Assembly: GCA_052180195.1 (NCBI GenBank)
Contig: CP197469.1
Length of the DNA: 64,000 nucleotides
Origin: Gottfriedia sp002574545
GTDB lineage: Bacteria; Bacillota; Bacilli; Bacillales; Bacillaceae_G
Direction: 5' to 3' (one strand)
The notes beneath the pieces were generated by a model. It saw nothing but the letters and a program-made list of their open reading frames with translations, did no database searches and was not told the origin of the DNA. Position numbers and translations under genes: made by a program. Each line of letters begins with the position of its first letter. Position 1 is the stretch's first letter. Below, piece by piece: positions 26,241 to 35,600 of the stretch.

Positions 26241-26561
26241 TTATTGATTGCTTACTTCTTGCCGCAGTTCAATAATCTCCCTTGCTAAATCTTTAAGTGT
26301 CATTGCTGTCATTAAATGATCTTGCGCATGAATTAATAGGATTGGTGTATTAAAGTCTTCTCCACCAGCCTCTGCCTGAATCAGTTGAGTTTGAAAGCGA
26401 TGTGCTTGACTAAACTCACGATCTGCCTCTGAAAGTTTCTCAAAAGCTAGCTCAAAGTTTTTTTCCTTTGCTGCATAAATTCCCTCCATTGAAAGACTTC
26501 TAGCATTTCCACTATGCAAGATTAACTGAAAAGAAAGGTTGTACAATTCTTCTTTAGTCAC
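26241..26561 (-). CDS. chbA: PTS lactose/cellobiose-family IIA (ChbA-like)
   Basis: A IIA protein with the phospho-histidine motif LLIHAQDHLMTAMTLKDLAR and the first helix LILHSGNARSLSMEGIYAA. The frame opens with GTG 26570, only one base from the AAAGGG site. The next GTG, at 26561, has the proper spacing and gives MTKEELYNLSFQL, so it is taken as the start. It is a close paralogue of the IIA at 2.1 kb. A 240-base insert with strong palindromes separates it from IIC, so its expression may differ from the IIB and IIC genes. Confidence 0.9.
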   Translation of the reverse strand: MTKEELYNLSFQLILHSGNARSLSMEGIYAAKEKNFELAFEKLSEADREFSQAHRFQTQLIQAEAGGEDFNTPILLIHAQDHLMTAMTLKDLAREIIELRQEVSNQ

Positions 26562-26604
26562 TAGAATCACACCCTTTACTAGATTTTAAGAAAACAATAT
26601 CAAG

Positions 26605-26806
26605 AGCTTGCCTATAGGCAAGCTTCTCGAGTGTGTTTAAAAAGAATCAGAAACCATAAGTACCCAGAATGATCAAAAGCATTTGTCTTATCGAAGCGGG
26701 GTCTCTGATGAAAAGCGGAGTTACCATTAATGGTAATGAGCACCACTTTAGCAGACGAAGCATCAAAGAAAGCGAGCGCTTAGCGAGCAGTCTGGGCAAG
26801 CCCCCA
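26605..26806. repeat. Palindromic intergenic element inside the chb operon
   Basis: This 200-base stretch is visibly richer in G+C than its surroundings and has no gene. It begins with the perfect palindrome AGCTTGCC-TATA-GGCAAGCT (26605-26624) and ends with GGGCAAGCCCCC (26794-26805), so the termini share the GGCAAGC word in inverted form. Inside are TTACCATTAATGGTAA (26721-26736) within a longer near-palindrome AAGCGGAG...CACCACTT (26713-26748), and GCGAGCGCTTAGCGAGC (26772-26788). It looks like a short repeat of the MITE or bcr type, able to fold in RNA. No other copy occurs in this window. Confidence 0.55.
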
Positions 26807-26810
26807 TTTC

Positions 26811-28127
26811 TTATTTTGGTGAGCCTTGTTCAGTTTGTAAATTTTGTTTATCCCACATTCTAAAGAATGGGAAGTAAATTAAGAATGCGACAACGAGATT
26901 AATCAATTGCATTGCAGAACCTCTCCAGTTACCTCCAGTTGCTAGCCAACCGCCGATAATTGGTGGAGTCGTCCAAGGAATTGCAATACCATGTGTTTTT
27001 GGAGCAAATCCCGTTTTCATTCCTATATATGTGGTGACAACAAGTACTAATGGCGTTAGAATAAATGGAATTAAAAGCAATGGATTCATTACTACAGGAG
27101 CACCGAATGTAATTGGTTCATTAATATTAAAAATACCAGGTCCAATCGATAGCCTTCCTAATTGTTTTGCATGCTGACTCTTTGCAAATAATAACATCAT
27201 AATTGCAAAACAAATTGTTGCACCAGAACCACCCATGTAGATGAAGATATCAAAGAATTGTTGTGTAACAACATTTGGCATTGCATGATGTGATTGCAGA
27301 GCTAAACGGTTTGCATCAGTTGCTGCTAACCATACTGGCCCCATTACACCACCAACAATTGCCGCACCGTGCAAACCAACTGACCATAATAATTGAATTA
27401 ATAAAACAGCAATTAACGCGCCAGCTAATGATCCTCCAAGTCTACTAAGTGGATCTTGTAAGAGATCCCCAACGACATTGTGTAGAGTTTCATAGTGTGT
27501 ATTTTCAATTAATAAACGAATAATCCATACTAGTAAAATGACTAAAAATGCAGGGAATAAAGCAACGAATGATTTACTTACACTAGGTGGTACGCCATCT
27601 GGCATCTTAATAACAAAATTTCTTTGAATTACCCATCTATAAATTTCAGTTGAGAATAACGCAATTATAATAGCAACAAACAGACCCTTACTACCTAACA
27701 ATGCCATAGGAAGTACCCCGCCTACTTTAATAGCAGCAGTTGCTCCTTCTGGAGAAAACATTGTGAAGTATGGCGTTGATAATATAAATGCGGCAATCGA
27801 GATCGCACCAGCATTCAATGCATCTACTTTGTAATGTTCAGCGAGTCGATATGCAATACCAAATCCTGCAATGAGCGCCATTATATCAAATGAAGCACTT
27901 ACAGGATAAAGAAGCTTAGTTTGCCAGGCCTCACCGAAGGTTTTTGCCATAAAATCTGGATATCCGTCAAATGGTAAGAAGCCTAAAATTAAGAAAATGG
28001 AACCGACAATAATAAGAGGCAGTGTTAAAATAATTCCATCACGCAATGCTTGCAAGTGTCTTTGACCTGCAATTTTACCAGCAACAGGCATTACTTTCTC
28101 TTCTAACATTTGAGTAAAGTTGGCCAT
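26811..28127 (-). CDS. chbC: PTS lactose/cellobiose-family IIC permease (ChbC-like)
   Basis: The membrane permease of the second sugar PTS, 439 residues. Family signatures are LQALRDGIILTLPLIIVGSI near residue 25, LLWSVGLHGAAIVGGVMGPV in the middle and GPGIFNINEPITFGAPVVMN with the NINEP motif. It differs clearly from the IIC at 4.2 kb (for example in the first loop), so the two systems may have different sugars. The frame opens with GTG, but AGGGGTG lies seven bases before ATG 28127. It sits 22 bases after IIB and is followed by the palindromic insert. Confidence 0.9.
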   Translation of the reverse strand: MANFTQMLEEKVMPVAGKIAGQRHLQALRDGIILTLPLIIVGSIFLILGFLPFDGYPDFMAKTFGEAWQTKLLYPVSASFDIMALIAGFGIAYRLAEHYKVDALNAGAISIAAFILSTPYFTMFSPEGATAAIKVGGVLPMALLGSKGLFVAIIIALFSTEIYRWVIQRNFVIKMPDGVPPSVSKSFVALFPAFLVILLVWIIRLLIENTHYETLHNVVGDLLQDPLSRLGGSLAGALIAVLLIQLLWSVGLHGAAIVGGVMGPVWLAATDANRLALQSHHAMPNVVTQQFFDIFIYMGGSGATICFAIMMLLFAKSQHAKQLGRLSIGPGIFNINEPITFGAPVVMNPLLLIPFILTPLVLVVTTYIGMKTGFAPKTHGIAIPWTTPPIIGGWLATGGNWRGSAMQLINLVVAFLIYFPFFRMWDKQNLQTEQGSPK

Positions 28128-28149
28128 CACAAATCACCCCTATATGAAA

Positions 28150-28455
28150 TTATGAACCTATTAAATCGATTGCAAATTTCAGGACCTCTGCTCCTTTACA
28201 CATCCCGTAATGAACCGGATTGATGGCATCAACTGGTATTCCTTTTTGTAAACCTTCTTTTTTTAATTGTGGAAGTAGGTACCTTACTTGGGGACCTACA
28301 AGTAATACATCTGCTTGATCTAGATGATTTTTAACATCATTAGCACCCACTGCCCAAATCCTTGCATCAATTCCTTCAGATTTTGCAGCAGCTTCCATTT
28401 TTGTAACTAATAAACTTGTAGACATACCTGCAGCACAACATAATAATATGTTCAT
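28150..28455 (-). CDS. chbB: PTS lactose/cellobiose-family IIB (ChbB-like)
   Basis: First gene of the chb-like operon. The phosphocysteine loop is ILLCCAAGMSTSLLVTKMEA with the active cysteine at about residue 7, and the protein is 101 residues long. AAGGGGG lies five bases before the ATG. A cre site upstream predicts glucose repression. The sequence differs from the IIB at 5.6 kb (GMSSAIV against GMSTSLL). Confidence 0.92.
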   Translation of the reverse strand: MNILLCCAAGMSTSLLVTKMEAAAKSEGIDARIWAVGANDVKNHLDQADVLLVGPQVRYLLPQLKKEGLQKGIPVDAINPVHYGMCKGAEVLKFAIDLIGS

Positions 28456-28476
28456 TTCATCCCCCTTTCTCTCTAA

Positions 28477-28490
28477 GGAAAACGCTTACA
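28477..28490. promoter_or_regulatory. CcpA cre site before the chb-like operon
   Basis: GGAAAACGCTTACA (reverse TGTAAGCGTTTTCC) matches the cre consensus at all but one position and lies 22 bases before the IIB start codon. The core promoter is not certain. Confidence 0.7.
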
Positions 28491-28800
28491 ATGCAATTAA
28501 ACTTCTACTAGCAAACAGAATCGATCACTTACCTCTCTCCCTCTAGAATTTTAATCTCAAGAAATATATATTCATCATTTTGGACATTAGGACAAATATA
28601 AAAAATATTTTTTTATGAATTAACTTTATAAATAGCTACTCCAAAAGTCGCTTAAAATAAAGCATTGTACAAGCCTAAAGTATGATATCTTGTCAGAGTA
28701 ATCGATCGATTTTGCGCTGATCGTAGGCATAAATATTAAAATAGTATTTTCATCTAAATATCCTAAACATGAAATATTTTAAATGGTAGCTAGCTCTAAA
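28491..28800. other. Intergenic region upstream of the chb-like operon
   Basis: About 310 bases with no gene. A weak dyad CGATC...GATCG lies near 28707-28726. Unlike the first PTS operon, no long inverted repeat resembling the 5.9-kb operator is visible. Confidence 0.4.
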
Positions 28801-28809
28801 AATGAAAAA

Positions 28810-28842
28810 GGAAATGGTTATAATTAAAACCATTTCCCTTTT
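28810..28842 (-). terminator. Terminator after ypeB
   Basis: GGAAATGGTT and AACCATTTCC form a ten-bp stem with an eight-base loop, followed on the minus strand by TTTTTC. Confidence 0.85.
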
Positions 28843-28854
28843 CTATTTTAACTT

Positions 28855-30195
28855 TCAATCATAGTTTTCGACTAAGACATTCAGTTTTTTGATCTGTTCT
28901 TCGATTCCAGTATCCGCATTAATGAATATTTGATATGTGTCATTTCCTCTTGTTCCTACAAATTCATAACAAAGGACTTCTTGATTTAGTTTGTTTAAAA
29001 TAATCGCTTGACGCTCTTCCATTATTTTCAAGTTTGAATTAATTCCCTTACGTGCTTCTTCAACCGAAATTTTCGGTTTTGGGATCGTTCTATTTTTAAG
29101 TGCAGCTAAATAATTTCTTGATGAAAATCCAACTATACTTCCATCATCCAGTGCAATTTTCATCGTTACTGATTGAGGATAAATCCTTACGTCGTCTTGC
29201 TTTGTTACATAGGTAAATACCCCGATTGTATCGTATTGCGAGCTTTCAGTAAGTTCCATATTTGAGAATTTATTGCGTTCTAAAAATTTTAGACCTTTAA
29301 TTGAAGCTTGATTTAAGTCGATTTTCTGTGGCTTTATGTCTCGACTATCAATTACCCAGACAGGATATCCTCCCTTTTCGGTAATATCCATATAAATTTC
29401 ACTATTCGTCTTTGGTTCCTTTATTTCTAAACTATAGTAACGATCTTTCAATTTCTTACCAGTAAGCTCAGCTTTAATTTGGGCCGTACTATTTAACGCT
29501 AGAAACTTTCTAGCAATATCCTTTGCTTGTTCTTCTGTTATTTTCTCACCTTTTACATTCGATAGATTTGAACGATTTACTTTATAATTTGTCAGCGAAG
29601 GTTCTGCATTTGCATCAGAATATGTCATTACATTCTTTTCAACCGTTTTAAACCCATCAATTATGACGTTATTTTTAGGATTTTCATCCCTGGCATAGGC
29701 TAGTTCTACATCCATCCAACGCAATTTATTTTCAAATACCATATGCTGAACTTTTCTTATTTCACCTTGAATTTCAGCAGAGTTCTCATATAATTTTTCC
29801 AACGTAGCATATTCATTTTCGGTTAATGGTTCTTTATCCAAATCTCTTACAGCAGTCCGATAACTAAAATTACCAATATCAGTTAGAAACTCCTCTGTTT
29901 TATTAATAGGTAACAACCTCAAAGGCAGTTGCCCAACATTGGAGTGTGCTTGAGAAGTAAGTCCCCATACTTCGACTAATGCTGGTGAGATCGATGCTTT
30001 CGATTTCATTGCCAATGTGTCGCCAATTTTATCGTGTAATAGATCAAGTTCATACGTTAATTCATGAAATGCACGTTGATAGTTATTTTCTGCTTGTATA
30101 TTAATTTCGTTTTTAGCCTTATGCTCTTGGTAACCCCAATATGATGTTCCTAAAATACCAACTGCTAAAACTCCTATTGCAGCTTCTTTAATCAC
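28855..30195 (-). CDS. ypeB: Germination protein YpeB
   Basis: YpeB is needed for SleB to be made and kept stable in the spore, and both are degraded or activated in germination. The 446-residue protein has an N-terminal membrane anchor (AAIGVLAVGILGTSYWGYQE), a long helical domain, and PepSY-like repeats toward the C-terminus (ITEEQAKDIARKFLALN, KISVEEARKGINSNLKIM). It starts at GTG 30195, with AAAGGAG seven bases upstream, and lies 15 bases after sleB. The sleB-ypeB pair marks the organism as an endospore former. Transcription in the forespore by sigma-G is expected, but no convincing promoter was identified. Confidence 0.95.
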   Translation of the reverse strand: MIKEAAIGVLAVGILGTSYWGYQEHKAKNEINIQAENNYQRAFHELTYELDLLHDKIGDTLAMKSKASISPALVEVWGLTSQAHSNVGQLPLRLLPINKTEEFLTDIGNFSYRTAVRDLDKEPLTENEYATLEKLYENSAEIQGEIRKVQHMVFENKLRWMDVELAYARDENPKNNVIIDGFKTVEKNVMTYSDANAEPSLTNYKVNRSNLSNVKGEKITEEQAKDIARKFLALNSTAQIKAELTGKKLKDRYYSLEIKEPKTNSEIYMDITEKGGYPVWVIDSRDIKPQKIDLNQASIKGLKFLERNKFSNMELTESSQYDTIGVFTYVTKQDDVRIYPQSVTMKIALDDGSIVGFSSRNYLAALKNRTIPKPKISVEEARKGINSNLKIMEERQAIILNKLNQEVLCYEFVGTRGNDTYQIFINADTGIEEQIKKLNVLVENYD

Positions 30196-30210
30196 ACAAA
30201 CACTCCTTTC

Positions 30211-30921
30211 CTATCGGCAAAATATATGTCTGCCAATTTGTTTTATTTGTGGTCGACTCCAAATCCAAGCACTTGTTGCTGTATCAGGATTAAAATAATA
30301 AATTGCATTTTCACTTGGATCCCAACCATTTATTGCATCCAGTACAGCTTTTTTTGCTGTTTCATTTGGTGTTAAATAAATTTGTCCATCTGCTACTGCA
30401 GTAAAAGCACGTGGCTCAAAAATAACACCTGAAACTGTATTCGGAAATGAAGGGTTACTTACACGGTTCAAAATAACTGCGGCCACCGCCACTTGTCCGA
30501 TATATGGCTCACCACGCGATTCACCATAAACTGCATTAGCCATTAACTGAATGTCATTTTGCGAATAACCATTTGGCACATTCGATCCAGCAGTGCTACC
30601 GCTATTTTCATATTTGGTAGCTTTCACTAACATTGCTTTTGTCTTTGCCCCTACAACTCCATCGACTGGCATTCCGAAATTATTTTGAAAATTCCGTACC
30701 GCCCAGTATGTGTTGTATCCAAAGACACCATCTACTTTACTAGTGTAATAACCGTTGTATTTTAAACGAGTCTGTAATTCAATGACATCTTCTCCAGTTG
30801 CACCCATTTGAAGCACTTGGTTTGTAAAAGCACTTACATTGTTTGGTTGAACATTACTAAAAAAACTAACAAAGGCGATTAAAAAAATTAACGGCCCTTT
30901 TAAAAAAACTAGTTTCCTCAT
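30211..30921 (-). CDS. sleB: Spore cortex-lytic enzyme SleB
   Basis: SleB is a lytic transglycosylase that breaks spore cortex peptidoglycan next to muramic delta-lactam, giving anhydro ends. A signal peptide covers about residues 1-31 (LIFLIAFVSFFSNVQPNNVS), a peptidoglycan-binding domain follows (TGEDVIELQTRLKYNGYYTS), and the C-terminal hydrolase_2 domain carries ANAVYGESRGEPYIGQVAVA with the catalytic glutamate. The length of 236 residues is normal, if slightly short. AGGAGGT precedes the ATG. Its products are substrates for the AnmK-MurQ route found at the left of the window. Confidence 0.95.
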   Translation of the reverse strand: MRKLVFLKGPLIFLIAFVSFFSNVQPNNVSAFTNQVLQMGATGEDVIELQTRLKYNGYYTSKVDGVFGYNTYWAVRNFQNNFGMPVDGVVGAKTKAMLVKATKYENSGSTAGSNVPNGYSQNDIQLMANAVYGESRGEPYIGQVAVAAVILNRVSNPSFPNTVSGVIFEPRAFTAVADGQIYLTPNETAKKAVLDAINGWDPSENAIYYFNPDTATSAWIWSRPQIKQIGRHIFCR

Positions 30922-31042
30922 TTCAAACCTCCTAAAATTAAAACATCTCTATTTGTATTTTTTTCAAGAACTCCCAATTTATGTAAACATCTTTGAAATA
31001 CAATAAGATTTCTTTCCAACATCTAAAAATAAGTCAGTTTTT

Positions 31043-31080
31043 TTACCCAATAAAAAAAGGACCTATTGGCCCGATTTTTA
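31043..31080 (-). terminator. Terminator after the LtaS-like gene
   Basis: On the minus strand GGGCCAATAGGTCC forms a small stem followed by TTTTTTTATTGG. It overlaps the LtaS-like stop region. Confidence 0.65.
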
Positions 31081-32850
31081 TTTTCTATTAAAGGTTACCC
31101 CTTCACCATATACTCGATCATAAATCACCCAATCCCAAATATCATTTGAATGATTTTGAAGCACCCAATCATACCATGACTGTTCAATCTGATTGTTTGT
31201 TAAGACTTTCATTAAGAGAGGTGCAATTTCGTAGGATTCTAATTTTAGATTTCCTTTCTCTAAAAATGGCTTCGAATAGTTTCTTATTTTGTCCATTGTA
31301 TTTTTGTCATTGCTCCAAATCCACATCGGTGTTTCATTATACCAATCTTGTCCTTCACTCTTCTCCACTGGTGCTCCCCAATGCTCATATGTTGCCTTTT
31401 TATCGCCAAATGTTGGACGATGATCTCCATAAAAAAGGACGATCGTAGGGTTCTTACGTTTTTTAATTTCTTGCCATACTGAAACTAGAGAATTACCGCT
31501 TTTATAAATACCACTTGCATAACTCTCCACTTTTCCTTTTAACTCCTCATCCATAGGCACTCCACTAACTTTCATGTTTTCTTCAGGAAAGTGGCCTTTA
31601 CGCCAATCAAAATGATTTTGCATTGTCACAAAAAATACAAATTGACTACCTTTTTTATTAATTAATGATAATGCTTTTTTCGAGCCACATTCGTCAGATA
31701 TGTATGAGCCAAATTTTTTACAAGAAGTTAAATCTGTTTCCGACAAAAATTGATTAAACCCTATGTTAGGATAGACTTCTCTCCGTTTAAAGAATGATGT
31801 TTTAAACGGATGAAGTGCGATTGGATCCATACCAAATTCTCTAACATCTTGAATGAAACTAGGAGAAGTTCTATTTGCCATTTTTCCTTCTTGATATGGT
31901 GTACGATTTTCAAATTTCCGCTTTAATTTTAAACTAGTTAATATTTCAAACTCTTCGTTAGCTGTCCGACCACCAAATGTATTACTAATTAAAGTACCAT
32001 GAATACCTTCTTTTATAGACAAAAGAGGTGCATTTGGATTAGTATTCCATTTTAATTTCATGTCATCTAACATGCTATATGCTTCACTTTGAATCACTAA
32101 AACATCTGGTAATTGTTTTTGTTTAGGTACAGTGAGTGGTTTTAAAGACTTTAACTCTTTAATAACCTCATTTTTTACTTTAGACGATAGTTTAGGTTCT
32201 TCGCGTTTGCTATTTACATAGGTTACTAAAAATGCATTATACATCCCATATCGTTCAACACTCGTTTCATAATTCCACGGAATATATTTTACATTCGAGT
32301 TTTTTACAAAATAAGCGCATCCTTCTTTCGTACCAAATGAAAAAAATACGCCAAGCGATACGATTAAAAGAAATCGCAGACTATTTTTCTTCATAGAAGC
32401 ATTTCGCCATTCTTTATATGCGAAAAAAGTTCCTAAAAATAAAAATGTAATAGCGGCAAGTAGTCCACCCCATTTAAGAAGAAATGGAAGTTTTGAAAAC
32501 TGTAAAAATACGATTGGGTCACGCAGGAAAAATAAATCACTTGGATGAAATGGTTCCCCAGTATATTTAATTTTTTCTGATAACGCATATGAGAACATTC
32601 CGATTGAGCCTACAGTAGTAATTAAGATCCACCAAACGTTGTACCCAAGCACAAGAAGTCCTACTATTAGGATTAAAACAATGACTGAAACAATCAGAAA
32701 GTTCCACTTAAAAAAATCTGTTTCGATCAAGTTCTGATATAGATTAACATTGTTCTTCCACAAATAATTATGAGACCAAATAACAAGTAAATAGCTACAG
32801 ACCAATCCGATTAGAATTGGTCCTAGCAAATTAAAACTCTTTTTAATCAT
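31078..32850 (-). CDS. LtaS-like phosphoglycerol transferase (sulfatase fold)
   Basis: A membrane enzyme of the lipoteichoic acid synthase/sulfatase family, 590 residues. Five N-terminal membrane helices (about residues 8-180) precede an extracellular sulfatase-like domain with ISNTFGGRTANEEFEILTSL around the expected threonine nucleophile, FVFFVTMQNHFDWRKGHF, and VLFYGDHRPTFGDK for the metal site. It differs from the housekeeping LtaS loop sequence (FGGRTANEE rather than the usual GKTSDSEF), so it may add glycerol phosphate to another polymer. It lies 53 bases after a glycosyltransferase gene, which supports a role in a surface glycan. Confidence 0.82.
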   Translation of the reverse strand: MIKKSFNLLGPILIGLVCSYLLVIWSHNYLWKNNVNLYQNLIETDFFKWNFLIVSVIVLILIVGLLVLGYNVWWILITTVGSIGMFSYALSEKIKYTGEPFHPSDLFFLRDPIVFLQFSKLPFLLKWGGLLAAITFLFLGTFFAYKEWRNASMKKNSLRFLLIVSLGVFFSFGTKEGCAYFVKNSNVKYIPWNYETSVERYGMYNAFLVTYVNSKREEPKLSSKVKNEVIKELKSLKPLTVPKQKQLPDVLVIQSEAYSMLDDMKLKWNTNPNAPLLSIKEGIHGTLISNTFGGRTANEEFEILTSLKLKRKFENRTPYQEGKMANRTSPSFIQDVREFGMDPIALHPFKTSFFKRREVYPNIGFNQFLSETDLTSCKKFGSYISDECGSKKALSLINKKGSQFVFFVTMQNHFDWRKGHFPEENMKVSGVPMDEELKGKVESYASGIYKSGNSLVSVWQEIKKRKNPTIVLFYGDHRPTFGDKKATYEHWGAPVEKSEGQDWYNETPMWIWSNDKNTMDKIRNYSKPFLEKGNLKLESYEIAPLLMKVLTNNQIEQSWYDWVLQNHSNDIWDWVIYDRVYGEGVTFNRK

Positions 32851-32903
32851 AATGAATCTACCCTTTACAAAATTATTAAAATTAACTTTGTTTATATTCG
32901 CTT

Positions 32904-35156
32904 TTACATTGATTTCTCATTCGATAATTCTTCATCAAGCTGCTGGAATTGTTGAATTACTTTCTCCGTAACTAATGATTCAAACACTTTAGTAGCACCT
33001 TCAATATCGCCTATTTCTGATTTGTATTTTGTTTCAAACCTACTAAGAATACTACCTTCTTCAACTATTCCCCATATATTATTCCCACTACCTTTGTAAT
33101 CGCTTAATTTAGAAGGTAAGTATGGATTAATATTTTTGTAATCCTTCGTAAATGCGTCATTAACAATTAGACAATCAAATTTTGTTGTGAAATTTAAAAA
33201 CTCCAAAAAGTTAACGTATGGGTTTACTTTTACAAGCTTTTCAATCACTTCACCTGAAAGTTCATTTGCTAGTGATTTAGGATCCGAAGTGAAAACATGA
33301 AGTTTAATTTTATCTCGTAGTTCAGGTTTAGTTAACTTAAGCCCTTCAATTATTTCATTTAATTTTCTCGTTTGATAAAACGTTCCAAAGTATCCAAGGT
33401 TTACTTTGTTTTCATCAATCTTATATTTACTTGCTTTAACGTAATAATACTGCTTCGGTAAAGTCGGTTGATGACAAATTTTTGCTTTGCTTAAAATGAC
33501 TTCTCTCATTTCTTTTATTGGGAACATTTCTGACATGTATTTCAATTGATTTTCGTTTGTAAAAATAATTTCATCTGCAAATGCATAAGCAATGTATTCG
33601 CACCAAAAAAACATATTGTTATTAAACGTTATTGGAAAGTTTTTTTTCTTTAATAGAGCATTTACTTTTTTATAAAACCCTAAATCAATAATGGCAGACT
33701 TTCGTTCATTTCCGTGAATATCTAATAGAATCGGATCAGAGAATTCTGCAATCCATTTTGCCTTCGGGTTTTTTAATTTATATTCAAATGCTAAAAAGTG
33801 AGAAGCAGGCCATAATGCTCGGCTATAAATCTTATGATATGTACCATTTTTTCTTTCATTAAGCTTAATTTCCTTAAGCGATTTTTTAATAAAGTCTTTC
33901 ATTGATTTCCATTGTTTAAAACTACTCGTAGATGATATTTCCATCCGATTATTAATAAAACCATCCACCATTGCATTTTGTCTATAATCAACATCCCTTA
34001 CTTTGGACATGTTATTATAAATTACGTCCACCACTTCATTATTTTCGATAATACGCTTAGCCATAACAGTTCCACTCGTATCAACGTATGGTGGGAAACA
34101 ATAGGAAATAATTAAAGAACGCGTCTGGCTATTGTATAACTTAAAATAAGGGAAATAGACGAAACAATGTTTATTTACTTCTTCGATTACCTTATCCCTC
34201 AATTCATTATTATTGTTTATATATCTGTCGATAAACCCATATTGAGCATGTATTTTTCCTTTAATGAATTGTTGGATTGTTGGACTATTCGTTTCTCCTA
34301 GTAGTCCATCAAGATGTTTCATGACTTCCAAACGTTCTTTTACATTAAACTCAAAAGAATTATTACGTCTAGAAACTGAGTTATCTCTTAAAACTCGATA
34401 ATAAATTGCCTGCTCCTCTAATGGAACAATTTTTAGATGAAAATGATGCAAAGCAAATAATTTTGTAAAGAATACTACATCTTCTCCACTTTTTAAACCA
34501 AGTTCGTACCGCCCCGTTCTTACTTTCTTTGTTGGTATTAACTTACAAGCATTCATTGTTAAAACACTATTTAAATCCGTATAAGTAAACATTTTAGTAT
34601 CTAATGCTTTTTTAATTTGCGAGTTAACAGGATTATTAGGGTTAAGTTTACCTTCTAGGTCTACGTCAACAACTTGTGAAATAACAACAGAATCTTCATC
34701 TGCATGATCGAATAGTTTTTCAAGAAAGTTAGGTGAAATATAATCATCGTCATCTAAGAATGTAATGTATTTTTTAGATGCTTGTTCAATCCCCATATTT
34801 CTTGCAGCAGAAACACTAGCTTCTTCTGAATGAAGAATGGTAAAATGTTGAATAGTATGTTCCTTCATGAAATTCATTAATATCTCTTCTGTATGATCTT
34901 TTTCTCCATTGATAATAAAGATTACTTCAAAATATTTAGGTGACAAAGTTTGATTTTTTAATGATTCAATACATTTTTTTATTACTTTTTCACCTTTGTA
35001 TGTCGGGATGATTACGCTAATACCGTTTACTAATTTTTTAAAATTGTATTTTGAAAATATTAAGTCTTCCGGGATTTCCTTTTTCATTCGTTGGTAAATT
35101 TCAATCTTCATTTTTTCTATTTCTTCTAATCTTTGCTGAATTTCAAATTTGTTCAA
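32904..35156 (-). CDS. Two-domain glycosyltransferase (GT2 plus GT-B-like)
   Basis: The first 300 residues are a GT2 enzyme: VIIPTYKGEKVIKKCIESLK for nucleotide sugar, SVSAARNMGIEQASKKYITF and LDDDDYISPNFLE with the metal DxD, and GEDVVFFTKLF. Residues 360-750 look like a GT-B glycosyltransferase (SYCFPPYVDTSGTVMAKRII, NLGYFGTFYQTRKLNEIIEG). Both halves seem intact, so one protein could add two sugars in turn. A helical region joins them. Such enzymes build teichoic acid-like or capsule glycans. It is between a small coiled-coil gene (7 bases) and the LtaS-like gene. Sugars and acceptor are unknown. Confidence 0.8.
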   Translation of the reverse strand: MNKFEIQQRLEEIEKMKIEIYQRMKKEIPEDLIFSKYNFKKLVNGISVIIPTYKGEKVIKKCIESLKNQTLSPKYFEVIFIINGEKDHTEEILMNFMKEHTIQHFTILHSEEASVSAARNMGIEQASKKYITFLDDDDYISPNFLEKLFDHADEDSVVISQVVDVDLEGKLNPNNPVNSQIKKALDTKMFTYTDLNSVLTMNACKLIPTKKVRTGRYELGLKSGEDVVFFTKLFALHHFHLKIVPLEEQAIYYRVLRDNSVSRRNNSFEFNVKERLEVMKHLDGLLGETNSPTIQQFIKGKIHAQYGFIDRYINNNNELRDKVIEEVNKHCFVYFPYFKLYNSQTRSLIISYCFPPYVDTSGTVMAKRIIENNEVVDVIYNNMSKVRDVDYRQNAMVDGFINNRMEISSTSSFKQWKSMKDFIKKSLKEIKLNERKNGTYHKIYSRALWPASHFLAFEYKLKNPKAKWIAEFSDPILLDIHGNERKSAIIDLGFYKKVNALLKKKNFPITFNNNMFFWCEYIAYAFADEIIFTNENQLKYMSEMFPIKEMREVILSKAKICHQPTLPKQYYYVKASKYKIDENKVNLGYFGTFYQTRKLNEIIEGLKLTKPELRDKIKLHVFTSDPKSLANELSGEVIEKLVKVNPYVNFLEFLNFTTKFDCLIVNDAFTKDYKNINPYLPSKLSDYKGSGNNIWGIVEEGSILSRFETKYKSEIGDIEGATKVFESLVTEKVIQQFQQLDEELSNEKSM

Positions 35157-35163
35157 AACTTAC

Positions 35164-35502
35164 TCACCAACCTCTTAACTTTCTAATTAGCCATCTTTTA
35201 ACTTTCCAATAAAACTGAATGAATCTGCCAAGCTTCGAGTGCATTACTTTTCGATATCGTTCTTCCATTATTTGAATTTCATTTTCTAGCTTTTCAATAT
35301 ACTTTAAATTTTTATATTGCAGCTCTAACGCTTTTTCTTCATTCATTAATAAAGTTAAGAACTGTTCATAAAAATGAGACTCTATTTCCATATTATTTAA
35401 ATTCGATTTAAACTTATTTAATTTTATAAACCAACTAGGTATTTCTAATTCATTCTCATATGTTTCTGCATTTAATGAATGAGTTCTTGGATCGATTGTC
35501 AT
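35164..35502 (-). CDS. Small coiled-coil protein of the surface-polymer group
   Basis: A 112-residue protein with a predicted coiled coil around residues 50-85 (EKALELQYKNLKYIEKLENE) and a basic amphipathic end (KLGRFIQFYWKVKRWLIRKL). That ending is like the short membrane-contact segments found attached to many glycosyltransferases. It has an AGGAAGGA site before ATG and lies seven bases before the glycosyltransferase gene. A partner or membrane-docking role for that enzyme is a reasonable guess. I recognise no named family. Confidence 0.6.
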   Translation of the reverse strand: MTIDPRTHSLNAETYENELEIPSWFIKLNKFKSNLNNMEIESHFYEQFLTLLMNEEKALELQYKNLKYIEKLENEIQIMEERYRKVMHSKLGRFIQFYWKVKRWLIRKLRGW

Positions 35503-35600
35503 CTTGATGAGTCCTTCCTAATAGCTTGAATACTTTATAATATGCCCTAAATAAGCAGGTTTTTTTCATGAAATGAAGAATTAGAAATCATTTCTAAATG

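Noticed and set aside
28456..28600. Sigma-54 promoter for the chb-like operon
   Set aside because: Some PTS operons use LevR-type control, but no -24/-12 pair with correct spacing was found.
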